This document shows positions 29,764 to 40,911 of a stretch of DNA of 64,000 nucleotides, piece after piece (positions within the stretch are counted from its first letter, which is position 1; each line of letters begins with the position of its first letter). Source of the DNA: Rouxiella sp. S1S-2 (lineage in GTDB: Bacteria; Pseudomonadota; Gammaproteobacteria; Enterobacterales; Enterobacteriaceae); the NCBI RefSeq assembly GCF_009208105.1, contig NZ_WFKL01000001.1, positions 682,001-746,000 of the forward strand, given 5' to 3'. The position numbers and the translations under genes were made by a program. Under the pieces are notes generated by a model. The model made no database searches and had not been told where the DNA came from. It worked only from the letters and a program-made list of their open reading frames with translations.

Positions 29764-31533
29764 ATGATTCAATGCGTTAACAGATTTTGGAAAACAGTCG
29801 CGGCTATTGTGGTGCTCACGCTTACCTTGATGGCACCGGCTGCAATCGTTCCTGCCTTTGGTGCAGGCATGAAAAATATCAATGTTTCCAATGGGAGCGC
29901 ACAATCGACCGTTACCATCACATTTGATGGTAAACCTGACTATTCCTTCTTCCCGCTGCACAGCCCAGAGCGGGTGGTGATCGATATTAAGCAAAATGGC
30001 GTGATGCGCGGACTGCCGCTGAATTTTAGCGGGCAAAATCTGGTAAGACGCGTGCGCGCCAGTACCCCGGCCGAGGCGACAACGCAGCGTCTGGTATTTG
30101 AATTGACCCAAAGGGTTAGAACTAACGCACAGGTTCAGCTGGACGGCAACCAGTACACCGTGGTGTTTACGCTCAACGCCGCTGCACCGCAGCGGGGTTC
30201 CTCACCGACTATTTCTCGCGTGCAAACAACCAGCAAGGCCGCGCCTGCCGCACTGCCGGCGGGTAATCCTTTTGACGGCGATAAAGCTCCCCTCACGACC
30301 CGTGCCCCCGTTGCCAGCACCGGCCTCACGCCAAGAACGCGTGGTACAACCTCTGACAATCAGGTGATTGTAGCAATTGATGCCGGTCACGGCGGCCAGG
30401 ACCCTGGCGCACAGGGCAGCGGCGGCCTGAAAGAGAAAAATGTGACCATTGCCATTGCCCGCAAGCTGCAGGCCGAGATGGCCCGCGACCCTATGTTTAA
30501 ACCCGTGCTAACTCGCGACGGCGATTATTTTATTTCGGTTATGGGCCGCTCGGACGTGGCGCGTAAAAAGGGCGCTAACCTGCTGGTCTCTATTCACGCC
30601 GATGCGGCGCCGAATCGAAGTGCCAGCGGTGCGTCTGTGTGGGTGCTGTCCAACCGCCGTGCCAACAGCGAAATGGGTAACTGGCTCGAACAGCATGAGA
30701 AACAGTCGGAACTGCTCGGCGGTGCCGGAGACATGCTGGCCAATACCGCCTCAGATCCTTATCTCAGTCAGGCGGTGCTTGATTTGCAGTTTGGGCACTC
30801 ACAGCGCGTAGGGTATGACGTCGCCACCAAAGTATTGCAGCAGCTGCGCAAAGTGGGCGCGCTGCACAAAGCCAAGCCTGAACACGCCAGCCTCGGAGTA
30901 TTACGTTCACCGGATATCCCTTCGCTGCTGGTAGAAACCGGCTTCATCAGTAATCCAAGTGGGGAGCGGCTGCTTGGAAGCAGCGCGTACCAGGATAAAA
31001 TTGCTCACGCCATCTATGAAGGCCTGCGCAGTTATTTCCTGGCACATCCGTTGCAATCCGGCCCAAAGGTCGAAAACCGACCGTTGCTGGCGAGCGCAAC
31101 GGCGGTAACTGACTCAACGCCAGCAAGCGGATCACTGAGCCAGCCGGGGCCGATTGAAGCCACGGCGGCGCTGGGCGGCGCCACACAGATTCATCAGGTA
31201 AAACGCGGTGAAACGCTGACAGGCATTGCGGCGCATTATGGTACTACGCCGAGTACGCTGCGCGATCTCAACAAGCTGAAAAAAGACGGCGTGTGGGTAG
31301 GGCAGCGGCTGAAAGTTCCGGCAGCCACTTCTGCGGTTTCACGAAACGTGACGGCGAAAGTCAGCAAAGCGCAGTCGGCCAAAAAGGCGGCGAAGCATAA
31401 AGTGGTGCGCGGCGATACGCTGTCGGCCATTGCTTCAAAATACGGTGTTAGCATGAGCGATATTAGAACGGCGAATCACATGAAATCCGGCGATGTGCAG
31501 CTTGGTCAGACCCTGACCATTCCTCACTCCTGA
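29764..31533 (+). CDS. amiB: N-acetylmuramoyl-L-alanine amidase AmiB
   Basis: Periplasmic zinc amidase that splits septal peptidoglycan when activated by EnvC. The order is signal peptide (to about residue 36), AMIN septum-targeting domain (about 38-140), Amidase_3 domain with zinc ligands in [10 protein letters not shown] and SIHADAAP (about 205-425), then two LysM cell-wall-binding repeats starting [14 protein letters not shown] and [14 protein letters not shown]. At 589 residues it is about 140 longer than E. coli AmiB (about 445), the extra part being the LysM pair and linker. It lies between tsaE and mutL. Confidence 0.95.
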   Translation: MIQCVNRFWKTVAAIVVLTLTLMAPAAIVPAFGAGMKNINVSNGSAQSTVTITFDGKPDYSFFPLHSPERVVIDIKQNGVMRGLPLNFSGQNLVRRVRASTPAEATTQRLVFELTQRVRTNAQVQLDGNQYTVVFTLNAAAPQRGSSPTISRVQTTSKAAPAALPAGNPFDGDKAPLTTRAPVASTGLTPRTRGTTSDNQVIVAIDAGHGGQDPGAQGSGGLKEKNVTIAIARKLQAEMARDPMFKPVLTRDGDYFISVMGRSDVARKKGANLLVSIHADAAPNRSASGASVWVLSNRRANSEMGNWLEQHEKQSELLGGAGDMLANTASDPYLSQAVLDLQFGHSQRVGYDVATKVLQQLRKVGALHKAKPEHASLGVLRSPDIPSLLVETGFISNPSGERLLGSSAYQDKIAHAIYEGLRSYFLAHPLQSGPKVENRPLLASATAVTDSTPASGSLSQPGPIEATAALGGATQIHQVKRGETLTGIAAHYGTTPSTLRDLNKLKKDGVWVGQRLKVPAATSAVSRNVTAKVSKAQSAKKAAKHKVVRGDTLSAIASKYGVSMSDIRTANHMKSGDVQLGQTLTIPHS

Positions 31534-31575
31534 CCGGGCGTTGAAGGTAATCTTTTCACGATGACAGGAGCGACC

Positions 31576-33540
31576 ATGCCGATTCGGATACTGCCACCGC
31601 AGCTGGCAAATCAGATTGCCGCCGGTGAGGTTGTTGAACGGCCCGCGTCGGTAGTGAAAGAGCTGGTTGAAAACAGTCTCGATGCGGGTGCCACGCGCAT
31701 TGATATTGATATTGACCGCGGCGGCGCCAAGCTTATTCGCATTCGTGATAATGGCTGCGGTATTGGTAAAGACGAACTTGCGCTGGCTTTGGCGCGTCAT
31801 GCCACCAGTAAAATCAGCTCGCTTGACGATCTTGAGGCCATCCTCAGCCTGGGCTTTCGCGGCGAGGCGCTGGCCAGTATCAGCTCCGTTTCTCGTCTGA
31901 TGCTGACCTCACGCACCGCCACGCAGGATGAAGCCTGGCAGGCCTATGCCGAAGGGCGCGACATGGCGGTAACGGTAAAACCGGCCGCGCATCCGCAGGG
32001 TTCAACGGTTGAAGTGCTGGATCTTTTCTACAACACGCCCGCACGTCGCAAGTTCATGCGCACGGAAAAAACCGAATTCACCCATATTGATGAAGTGGTC
32101 AGACGCATTGCGCTGGCGCGTTTCGACGTGGCGATTAATCTCAGCCACAACGGCAAGCTGATGCGACAGTATCGTGCGGTGAAAGACCCGGCACAAAATT
32201 CGCGCCGTCTGGCCAGCATCTGCAGCGCCACTTTTGTTGAACACGCGCTTGAGGTTGAATGGCGTCACGGCGATCTTGCCATTCGCGGCTGGGTTGCTGA
32301 CCCTGCAGGTTCACGCAGTCTGACTGACATGCAGTATTGCTATGTAAATAACCGCATGATGAAAGACCGGCTGATCAACCACGCGATCCGCCAGGCCTAT
32401 CAGGACCAGCTTAAAGATGATCAGCAGCCTGCCTATGTGCTGTATCTCGACGTCGATCCCCATCAGGTTGACGTTAACGTGCACCCCGCTAAGCACGAAG
32501 TTCGCTTTCATCAGTCGAGGCTGGTACACGACTTTATCTATCAGGCGATAGTGACGGTGTTGCAGCAGGCGGGCAGCCCGCGGCTGAACACCGAAGAAAC
32601 GGCAGAAGAGCAACCGCGCTGGCAGCCCGAGAATCGTCAGGCCGCGGGCGGTAACCATTTTGCTCAACCTTCCGAACCGGCAAGAAGCACGTCAACACAG
32701 CGGGAACCGGCGGCAAAAACACCCTCAGCGGCTAAACCTGTTTTTCCTGAAACCTCGCGTTCTGCACACCTGCGTGAACCTGCTCAAAGGTTTACAGAAG
32801 GTAATCCATACACCAGGCCGCAGGGCGAGCTTTATCAGCAACTGCTGCAACCGTCTGAAAATTCAGCATATAACACTGCACAGAAGCCTGCGCTTAACAA
32901 CGCATCCGCCGCGCCAGCGGTGAGTGAGAAAACGGCGGCTGTGACAAATACAAACGCCGCTCAGGAAGATGCCCTTGAAGGGCACAGCCAGAGCTTTGGT
33001 CGGGTGATGACGGTGTGCAATTCACTCTTTGCCCTGCTGGAGCGTGAACAAAAACTTGTGCTTTTATCACTGCCCGTAGCGGAAAGATGGTTGAAAACGG
33101 CCCAGCTCACCCCCACTTCTGAAGGATTACGGCCTCAGCCCTTACTTATTCCGGTAAAACTGACGTTAAGTAAGGAAGAACGTACGGCCTTTACTCAGCA
33201 TCAGGCCATGTTGCAGCATTTTGGTATAGAAATGCTTTTGGAACAGCAGCGTGGGACCTTACGCGCTGTACCTTTACCATTACGTAAACAAAATTTACAA
33301 AAGTTGATACCCGACCTGTTAGGCTATATTGCGGTTCTGCGGGAGGTCACTCCTGATGCGGTAGCTATGTGGTTCGCCCGCAGTATCGGCAGTGAGCATG
33401 AGGTCTGGACTGTTTCACAAGCAATACAATTACTCACGGACGTTGAGCGGCTTTGCCCCCAGTTGGTCAAGTCCCCCCCGTCCGGACTCTTGCAACCTGT
33501 TGATTTACAGCCGGCATTGGCGGCTTTCAAGCATGACTGA
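31576..33540 (+). CDS. mutL: DNA mismatch repair protein MutL
   Basis: ATPase that links mismatch recognition by MutS to MutH nicking and UvrD. The N-terminal GHKL ATPase blocks are conserved: [11 protein letters not shown] (motif I), RDNGCGI, and [14 protein letters not shown] poorly conserved Gln/Pro/Ala-rich linker (about residues 335-470) is followed by the dimerisation domain. The 654 residues exceed E. coli (615) because of a longer linker. ATG 31576 with CAGGAG upstream gives the family start [19 protein letters not shown]; a frame-equal ATG at 31561 adds five residues. It overlaps miaA by eight bases. Confidence 0.97.
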   Translation: MPIRILPPQLANQIAAGEVVERPASVVKELVENSLDAGATRIDIDIDRGGAKLIRIRDNGCGIGKDELALALARHATSKISSLDDLEAILSLGFRGEALASISSVSRLMLTSRTATQDEAWQAYAEGRDMAVTVKPAAHPQGSTVEVLDLFYNTPARRKFMRTEKTEFTHIDEVVRRIALARFDVAINLSHNGKLMRQYRAVKDPAQNSRRLASICSATFVEHALEVEWRHGDLAIRGWVADPAGSRSLTDMQYCYVNNRMMKDRLINHAIRQAYQDQLKDDQQPAYVLYLDVDPHQVDVNVHPAKHEVRFHQSRLVHDFIYQAIVTVLQQAGSPRLNTEETAEEQPRWQPENRQAAGGNHFAQPSEPARSTSTQREPAAKTPSAAKPVFPETSRSAHLREPAQRFTEGNPYTRPQGELYQQLLQPSENSAYNTAQKPALNNASAAPAVSEKTAAVTNTNAAQEDALEGHSQSFGRVMTVCNSLFALLEREQKLVLLSLPVAERWLKTAQLTPTSEGLRPQPLLIPVKLTLSKEERTAFTQHQAMLQHFGIEMLLEQQRGTLRAVPLPLRKQNLQKLIPDLLGYIAVLREVTPDAVAMWFARSIGSEHEVWTVSQAIQLLTDVERLCPQLVKSPPSGLLQPVDLQPALAAFKHD

Positions 33541-34474
33541 TCTAGAAAACAAAGCTTTACCTCCCGCTATTTTTATTATGGGCCCTACGGCTTCGGGCAA
33601 AACTGCCCTGGCGATGGCCCTGCGCCAGCATCTTCCGGTTGAACTTATTAGCGTCGACTCTGCTCTTATCTACAAAGGCATGGATATCGGCACGGCAAAA
33701 CCTACCGCTGAAGAGTTGCAGGCCGCTCCGCACCGTCTGATAGATATTCTGGACCCTGCGCAATCTTACTCGGCCGCTGATTTCCGCGCCGATGCACTGC
33801 GTGAGATGAATGAAATAACCTCGCGTAAGAAAATTCCGTTATTAGTGGGTGGAACAATGCTTTATTTCAAAGCGTTGCTCGAGGGGCTTTCTCCTCTTCC
33901 ACCGGCGGACCCAAAAGTGCGAGAACGCATTGAGGCGCAGGCTGCGCAGATGGGATGGGAAGCTTTACACGCTACACTGAGTGAGATAGATCCCGTTTCG
34001 GCACTGCGAATTCATCCGAATGATCCGCAGAGACTCTCCAGAGCACTGGAAGTTTTTTATATTTCGGGTAAAACTTTAACGGAACTCGTTAAAACTTCGG
34101 GTGAAAGCTTACCTTACCGGGTACATCAATTTGCGATTGCACCTACGAGTCGTCAATTGTTGCATGATCGTATTGAAATGCGCTTCCAGCAAATGGTCTC
34201 GAACGGATTCGAAACCGAAGCCAGGGCGCTTTTCACTCGAGGTGATTTGCATACGGACATGCCTTCCGTTCGTTGTGTGGGTTATCGCCAGATGTGGTCA
34301 TATTTTTCTGGCGAAATCGACTACGATGAAATGGTTTATCGTGGTGTTTGTGCGACACGGCAGCTGGCCAAACGCCAGATGACCTGGCTGCGTGGTTGGG
34401 AAGGGGTCGAATGGCTTGATTCAGAAAAGCCGGAAGAAGCCTTAAACCGTGTAATTCAGGTTGTTAGTGCATAG
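33533..34474 (+). CDS. miaA: tRNA dimethylallyltransferase MiaA
   Basis: Adds a dimethylallyl group to adenosine 37 of tRNAs reading UNN codons. The P-loop GPTASGKT lies at residues 17-24, with the DMAPP-transferase blocks [16 protein letters not shown] and [16 protein letters not shown] following. The 313-residue length is that of E. coli (316). The open frame extends further up inside mutL, but the ATG at 33533 matches the family start and gives an eight-base overlap with the mutL stop. Promoters for hfq are known to lie within miaA in E. coli and may do so here. Confidence 0.97.
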   Translation: MTDLENKALPPAIFIMGPTASGKTALAMALRQHLPVELISVDSALIYKGMDIGTAKPTAEELQAAPHRLIDILDPAQSYSAADFRADALREMNEITSRKKIPLLVGGTMLYFKALLEGLSPLPPADPKVRERIEAQAAQMGWEALHATLSEIDPVSALRIHPNDPQRLSRALEVFYISGKTLTELVKTSGESLPYRVHQFAIAPTSRQLLHDRIEMRFQQMVSNGFETEARALFTRGDLHTDMPSVRCVGYRQMWSYFSGEIDYDEMVYRGVCATRQLAKRQMTWLRGWEGVEWLDSEKPEEALNRVIQVVSA

Positions 34475-34588
34475 GTTGGATGATTGTGTACAATTGATAA
34501 GTACTCAACGCGCAAATTTTTTATGTGATTTATTTTCGAGCTTATAGGCTCTAAGTTACAAACAACAAACAAATAAGGAAAAGATAGA

Positions 34589-34897
34589 ATGGCTAAGGGG
34601 CAATCTTTGCAAGATCCGTTCCTGAACGCATTGCGTCGCGAACGTGTTCCGGTTTCTATTTACTTGGTGAATGGTATTAAGCTGCAAGGCCAGATTGAGT
34701 CTTTCGATCAGTTTGTGATTCTTTTGAAAAACACGGTAAGCCAGATGGTGTACAAACACGCTATCTCCACCGTTGTGCCTTCACGCCCAGTTTCTCACCA
34801 TAGTAATAATCCAGGTGGTGGCACGACCAACAACTATCATCATGGAAGCACACCGTCTGCTACACAGCAGCCGCAGGATGGCGATGACGCCGAATAA
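34589..34897 (+). CDS. hfq: RNA chaperone Hfq
   Basis: Hexameric Sm-like protein that pairs small RNAs with messenger targets. The Sm1 motif (about residues 22-50, [16 protein letters not shown]) and Sm2 motif (YKHAIST) are intact, and the N-terminal [20 protein letters not shown] is identical to that expected of enterics. The 102-residue protein ends in a disordered Asn/His/Ser-rich tail. The 91-base space to hflX holds a hairpin (34922-34958). Confidence 0.99.
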   Translation: MAKGQSLQDPFLNALRRERVPVSIYLVNGIKLQGQIESFDQFVILLKNTVSQMVYKHAISTVVPSRPVSHHSNNPGGGTTNNYHHGSTPSATQQPQDGDDAE

Positions 34898-34921
34898 GGC
34901 GCACAGCTGTTCAATTTCGAA

Positions 34922-34958
34922 GGGGTTCATAAGAGGTGTAAAACCGCTTATGTGCCCC
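34922..34958 (+). terminator. Hairpin between hfq and hflX
   Basis: GGGG and CATAAG pair with CTTATG and CCCC around a 13-base loop, with a two-by-two internal mismatch. It is followed by TCGTTGAATCTTATTT rather than a clean T-run, so it may be a partial terminator or processing site. Confidence 0.45.
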
Positions 34959-34995
34959 TCGTTGAATCTTATTTCTCAATTGAGAGGTCACACGC

Positions 34996-36354
34996 TTGTT
35001 TGACCGTTATGAAGCCGGTGAGCAGGCCGTACTGGTTCATATCTATTTCTCGCAAGACAAAGTCACTGAAGATCTGAGCGAATTTGAATCGCTGGTATCT
35101 TCTGCAGGTGTTGAGGCGTTGCAAGTCATCACCGGGAGCCGTAAGGCACCGCACCCTAAATACTTTGTCGGTGAAGGAAAGGCCCAAGAAATCGCAGATG
35201 CCGTTAAAGCAACCGGCGCATCTGTAATCCTGTTTGATCACGCATTATCACCTGGCCAGGAACGTAACCTGGAAGCTTTGTGCGAATGTCGCGTGGTCGA
35301 TCGTACCGGACTTATTTTAGATATTTTTGCCCAGCGCGCCCGTACTCACGAAGGTAAACTACAAGTAGAATTGGCACAGTTACGCCATATTGCAACCCGA
35401 CTGGTGCGAGGCTGGACTCACCTTGAACGTCAGGGTGGCGGCATCGGTTCGCGCGGTCCCGGCGAAACCCAGCTTGAAACTGACCGCCGTCTTTTACGCG
35501 ACAGAATTACCCTTATTTTAAGTCGCCTTGAACGTGTTGCCAAACAGCGCGAGCAGGGACGACGCTCCAGAGTGCGGGCTGATATTCCGACTGTTTCACT
35601 CGTTGGATATACCAACGCCGGAAAGTCCACACTGTTTAACCGAATTACTGATGCCGATGTTTACGTGGCTAATCAGTTGTTTGCCACACTTGATCCGACT
35701 CTGCGACGCATTATGGTTGCCGACGTGGGTGAAACGGTGATGGCAGATACCGTAGGGTTTATTCGTCACCTGCCCCACGATTTAGTTGCCGCTTTTAAAG
35801 CAACGTTGCAGGAAACCCGACAGGCATCTCTGTTATTGCATGTGATTGATGCAGCCGATATTCGCGTTGAGGAAAATATTGACGCGGTAAATACGGTGCT
35901 GGCAGAGATTGAAGCAGATGACATCCCTGCGCTGTTAGTGATGAATAAAATAGATATGCTGGACGATTTTGTTCCACGTATCGACCGTAACGACGAGAAT
36001 TTACCAATCAGGGTCTGGTTATCGGCCGTGACGGGTGAAGGTATCCCGTTGCTATTTCAGGCATTAACGGAGCGTCTGTCAGGTGAAATAGCACAGGTAG
36101 AACTGTGTTTGCCACCGGAAGCGGGCCGCCTTCGTAGCCGTTTTTACCAGCTTCAGGCGATTGAAAAAGAATGGAATGAAGAGGACGGGAGTGTGGGTCT
36201 TATGGTGCGTATGCCCATTGTTGACTGGCGTCGCCTCTGCAAACAAGAACCGGCTATGGGCGAGTATGTCCGTAACGGATTCCCGGTAGATTTCGAAGAG
36301 AAAAACCACTGGGATAACTTGACTGATATAGAGCCTGAAGAACACCAATCATAG
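34996..36354 (+). CDS. hflX: Ribosome-associated GTPase HflX
   Basis: GTPase that splits stalled or hibernating 70S ribosomes after stress. An N-terminal HflX domain (about residues 1-185) precedes the G domain with P-loop GYTNAGKST (about residue 205), the switch DTVGFIRHLP, and NKID. The C-terminus ends after VDFEEKNHW-like sequence at 452 residues (E. coli 426), a longer tail. Translation starts with a rare TTG (TTG TTT GAC CGT), preceded by GAGAGG and encoding the family start MFDRYEAGEQAVLVHIYFSQ. No in-frame ATG lies near. Confidence 0.95.
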   Translation: MFDRYEAGEQAVLVHIYFSQDKVTEDLSEFESLVSSAGVEALQVITGSRKAPHPKYFVGEGKAQEIADAVKATGASVILFDHALSPGQERNLEALCECRVVDRTGLILDIFAQRARTHEGKLQVELAQLRHIATRLVRGWTHLERQGGGIGSRGPGETQLETDRRLLRDRITLILSRLERVAKQREQGRRSRVRADIPTVSLVGYTNAGKSTLFNRITDADVYVANQLFATLDPTLRRIMVADVGETVMADTVGFIRHLPHDLVAAFKATLQETRQASLLLHVIDAADIRVEENIDAVNTVLAEIEADDIPALLVMNKIDMLDDFVPRIDRNDENLPIRVWLSAVTGEGIPLLFQALTERLSGEIAQVELCLPPEAGRLRSRFYQLQAIEKEWNEEDGSVGLMVRMPIVDWRRLCKQEPAMGEYVRNGFPVDFEEKNHWDNLTDIEPEEHQS

Positions 36355-36371
36355 AATAATGGAGCTATAAC

Positions 36372-37646
36372 ATGGCGTGGAATCAGCCCGGTAATAACGG
36401 ACAGGACCGCGACCCCTGGGGAAGCAGCAACAATAGCGGCAACTCTGGTGGAAATAATTCTGGTGGCAATAACAACAAAGGCGGGCGCGAACAAGGCCCT
36501 CCCGATCTTGATGATATCTTTCGTAAACTCAGCAAAAAACTTGGCGGTTTTGGTGGTAAGGGATCCGGCAACGGAAATACCACCGGCCCGCAAAAGAACT
36601 TGAGTGGTCGTTTCGCCGGTCTTGCCGTGGTCGCCGTGGTGGTGATTTGGGCAGCCAGCGGATTCTATACCATTAAAGAAGCAGAGCGTGGCGTGGTTAC
36701 CCGTTTCGGTAAGTTCAGCCATTTGGTTGAGCCTGGCCTGAACTGGAAGCCCACTTTTATCGATAAGGTTCAAGCGGTTAACGTTGAATCAGTGCGTGAG
36801 CTTGCGGCTTCTGGCATCATGCTGACCTCCGATGAAAACGTAGTACGCGTTGAAATGAACGTGCAGTACCGCGTAACCGATCCTCGCGCCTATCTGTTTA
36901 GCGTAGCCAACGCTGACGACAGCCTGAGTCAGGCTACTGACAGTGCGCTGCGCGGCGTAATCGGCAAATACACCATGGATAAAATTCTGACCGAAGGTCG
37001 TACTACAGTGCGTAGCGATACACAGCGCGTGCTCGAAGAGACCATCCGTCCTTATCACATGGGTATTACGGTACAGGACGTCAACTTCCAGACGGCACGT
37101 CCGCCTGAAGAGGTGAAAGCCGCGTTTGATGATGCGATTGCCGCGCGTGAAAACGAACAGCAATACATTCGCGAAGCCGAAGCTTACGCCAACGAAGTTC
37201 AGCCTCGTGCGAACGGTCAGGCGCAGCGTTTGTTAGAAAATTCTAAAGCTTACAAAGATCGTACCGTGCTCGAAGCGCAGGGTGAAGTTGCCCGTTTTGC
37301 CGAACTGTTGCCTGAATATAAAGCCGCGCCGGAAATTACCCGCGAGCGTCTGTATATCGAGACGATGCAAAACGTACTGAGCCACACGCGTAAAGTGCTG
37401 ATTAACGATAAAAGCAACAATTTGATGGTGTTGCCGCTTGACCAGCTTCTGCGCGGTAAAGCCGGTGCAACCAACGACAGCGGTGATGACGCGAGCAGCA
37501 TGATCCCGCTGCGCCAGTCATCCACGCCGTCAAATAGCGCTAAGAAAAGCAGTGCCAGCAACAGCTCAAGTTCTTCTGGCAGTGTCATGGATCAACGCCG
37601 TGCAGATGCACAGCGTGACGACACCCTTCGCGTAGGGAGAGAATAA
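36372..37646 (+). CDS. hflK: FtsH protease modulator HflK
   Basis: Inner-membrane SPFH-domain protein that, with HflC, forms a large cage around FtsH and governs its access to membrane substrates. An Asn/Gly-rich cytoplasmic start (residues 1-75) precedes a membrane segment (about 78-98). The SPFH domain follows (KEAERGVVTRFGKF onward, about 99-345), and a Ser/Asn-rich tail closes it. Length is 424 residues (E. coli 419). It begins 17 bases after hflX and is separated from hflC by three bases. Confidence 0.97.
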   Translation: MAWNQPGNNGQDRDPWGSSNNSGNSGGNNSGGNNNKGGREQGPPDLDDIFRKLSKKLGGFGGKGSGNGNTTGPQKNLSGRFAGLAVVAVVVIWAASGFYTIKEAERGVVTRFGKFSHLVEPGLNWKPTFIDKVQAVNVESVRELAASGIMLTSDENVVRVEMNVQYRVTDPRAYLFSVANADDSLSQATDSALRGVIGKYTMDKILTEGRTTVRSDTQRVLEETIRPYHMGITVQDVNFQTARPPEEVKAAFDDAIAARENEQQYIREAEAYANEVQPRANGQAQRLLENSKAYKDRTVLEAQGEVARFAELLPEYKAAPEITRERLYIETMQNVLSHTRKVLINDKSNNLMVLPLDQLLRGKAGATNDSGDDASSMIPLRQSSTPSNSAKKSSASNSSSSSGSVMDQRRADAQRDDTLRVGRE

Positions 37647-37649
37647 CCA

Positions 37650-38660
37650 ATGCGTAAGTCAATAATACTTGTCGTTGTTGTGGTGCTGGTGGCGCTCTAT
37701 GCTTCACTGTTTGTGGTTCAGGAAGGCCAGCGTGGCATTGTGCTGCGTTTCGGTAAAGTTCTGCGCGATGGCGACAATAAGCCGCTGGTGTATGCGCCGG
37801 GCCTGCATTTTAAAGTGCCTTTCGTTGAATCAGTGAAATCACTGGATGCACGCGTTCAGACCATGGACAACCAGGCTGACCGCTTCGTCACCAAAGAGAA
37901 GAAAGACCTGATCGTAGACTCCTACCTGAAATGGCGCATCAGCGACTTCAGCCGTTATTACCTGGCAACGGGCGGTGGCGATGTGTCGCAGGCAGAAGTT
38001 CTGCTGAAACGTAAATTCAGTGACCGTCTGCGTTCCGAAATTGGTCGTCTGGACGTAAAAGATATCGTTACCGATTCACGCGGCCGTTTGACTCTGGACG
38101 TGCGTGATGCCCTGAATAAAGGCACCGATGACGATGACGCCGCTGCTGCCGCTACCACCGAAGCCGATGATGCTATCGCCTCCGTTGCCAAGCGCGTAGA
38201 GCAGGAAACCAACGGCAAAGTGCCTGCGGTGAACCCTAACAGCATGGCAGCACTCGGTATTGAAGTGGTTGATGTGCGTATCAAGCAAATCAACCTGCCG
38301 GCCGAAGTTTCTGACGCTATCTTCCAACGTATGCGTGCAGAGCGTGAAGCTGTAGCGCGTCGTCACCGTTCACAGGGTCAGGAAGAAGCCGAGAAGCTGC
38401 GCGCTACCGCCGATTACGAAGTCACCCGTACTCTGGCAGAAGCAGAGCGTCAGTCGCGTATTACTCGCGGTGAAGGCGATGCTCAGGCCGCTAAACTGTT
38501 TGCCGATGCATTCAGCGCCGATCCGGACTTCTATGGCTTTATCCGTAGCCTGCAGGCTTATAGAGAGAGCTTCAGCAGCGGTAATGACGTGATGGTCATG
38601 AGTCCAAATGATGATTTCTTCCGCTATATGAAATCACCGGCCAAAACCATCAAGCCGTAA
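37650..38660 (+). CDS. hflC: FtsH protease modulator HflC
   Basis: Partner of HflK in the FtsH-HflKC complex. A single N-terminal membrane segment (about residues 4-22) is followed by the SPFH domain (VVQEGQRGIVLRFGKVL onward). The 336-residue length matches E. coli (334). The operon ends at a clear hairpin (38699-38723), and the small gene yjeT found here in E. coli is absent. Confidence 0.97.
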   Translation: MRKSIILVVVVVLVALYASLFVVQEGQRGIVLRFGKVLRDGDNKPLVYAPGLHFKVPFVESVKSLDARVQTMDNQADRFVTKEKKDLIVDSYLKWRISDFSRYYLATGGGDVSQAEVLLKRKFSDRLRSEIGRLDVKDIVTDSRGRLTLDVRDALNKGTDDDDAAAAATTEADDAIASVAKRVEQETNGKVPAVNPNSMAALGIEVVDVRIKQINLPAEVSDAIFQRMRAEREAVARRHRSQGQEEAEKLRATADYEVTRTLAEAERQSRITRGEGDAQAAKLFADAFSADPDFYGFIRSLQAYRESFSSGNDVMVMSPNDDFFRYMKSPAKTIKP

Positions 38661-38698
38661 GCCGATTTCACGCTAAAATTGTCTACTTTGCAGTACCC

Positions 38699-38723
38699 CA
38701 AAAGGCCCTTTACGGGCCTTTTG
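38699..38723 (+). terminator. Terminator after hflC
   Basis: AAAAGGCCC / GGGCCTTTT around a five-base loop, with only a short T-run beyond the stem. It closes the long hfq-side operon. Confidence 0.8.
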
Positions 38724-38845
38724 TCATATCTGAATATTAAGAATTTTTGAGTAAGAGAGCTGTACCACGAAACGGATATTTTTCAGTCAATCGTATGCAA
38801 AAAGTACTGAAAGGCGTGGGTCAGGATGGTAGAATCCTTTTTTAA

Positions 38846-40165
<1,320 letters not shown>

Positions 40166-40211
40166 ACGTCATTACGCGCTGCAAAATGTACCGCTTCGGC
40201 GGGTACACTAA

Positions 40212-40234
40212 AAACCGGGCATCGCGCCCGGTTT
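40212..40234 (+). terminator. Terminator after purA
   Basis: AAACCGGGC / GCCCGGTTT with a five-base loop, then TCAATTTG. The stem is strong and the T-run short. Confidence 0.75.
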
Positions 40235-40444
40235 CAATTTGTGTGCCAGCCAATACCTTCGCCGACGTTTTTCTCCAGCTAATGCTCCCATTTTCAGCGT
40301 GTGATTGATTTAAAGACAAACTTTGTGGCGGCCAGCCCATCCAATAGAGTAATCTTGATCTTACCTGACATCTTTCGGGTATATGCGCATTATTGCTGTC
40401 ATCATAATCGCGAATGAAAAGGGTAAAAGTACCCAGAGGTTAGT

Positions 40445-40870
40445 GTGCAGTTAACGAGTTTTACCGATTATGGTTTAAGAGCGCTGATTTATATGGCATC
40501 GCTGCCTGAGGGTCAGCTCACCAACATTTCGCAGGTTACCGAAGTGTATGGTGTCTCGCGTAATCACATGGTGAAAATTATTAATCAGTTGAGTCGGGCA
40601 GGATTGGTCACGGCAATGCGCGGTAAAAACGGTGGGATCAGACTGGGTAAGCCGGCTGAGACCATTTTATTGGGCAACGTCATCCGTGAACTGGAGCCGT
40701 TAGCCTTGGTTAATTGTTCGGCAGAGTTTTGCCATATCACCCCTGCATGTCGTTTAAAGCAGGTACTGCATACAGCCGTAGAACACTTTCTTGATGAGTT
40801 GAATCAATACACACTGGCCGATATGGTCAAGGATAATTCTCAACTCTACAAATTATTGCTTGTTGAATGA
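40445..40870 (+). CDS. nsrR: Nitric-oxide-sensitive repressor NsrR
   Basis: Rrf2-family [2Fe-2S]/[4Fe-4S] repressor that releases promoters when NO damages its cluster. The N-terminal winged helix ([18 protein letters not shown]) and the three cluster cysteines (Cys91, Cys96, Cys102 in [12 protein letters not shown]) match E. coli NsrR, as does the 141-residue length. The start is a GTG with CAGAGG upstream. It heads nsrR-rnr, whose reading frames touch through ATGA at 40867-40870. The E. coli NsrR targets ytfE and hmp are not in this window. Confidence 0.96.
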   Translation: MQLTSFTDYGLRALIYMASLPEGQLTNISQVTEVYGVSRNHMVKIINQLSRAGLVTAMRGKNGGIRLGKPAETILLGNVIRELEPLALVNCSAEFCHITPACRLKQVLHTAVEHFLDELNQYTLADMVKDNSQLYKLLLVE

Positions 40871-40911
40871 AAGATTTTCAACAAACTGCTGATGACAACG
40901 GAGGAACCGCT

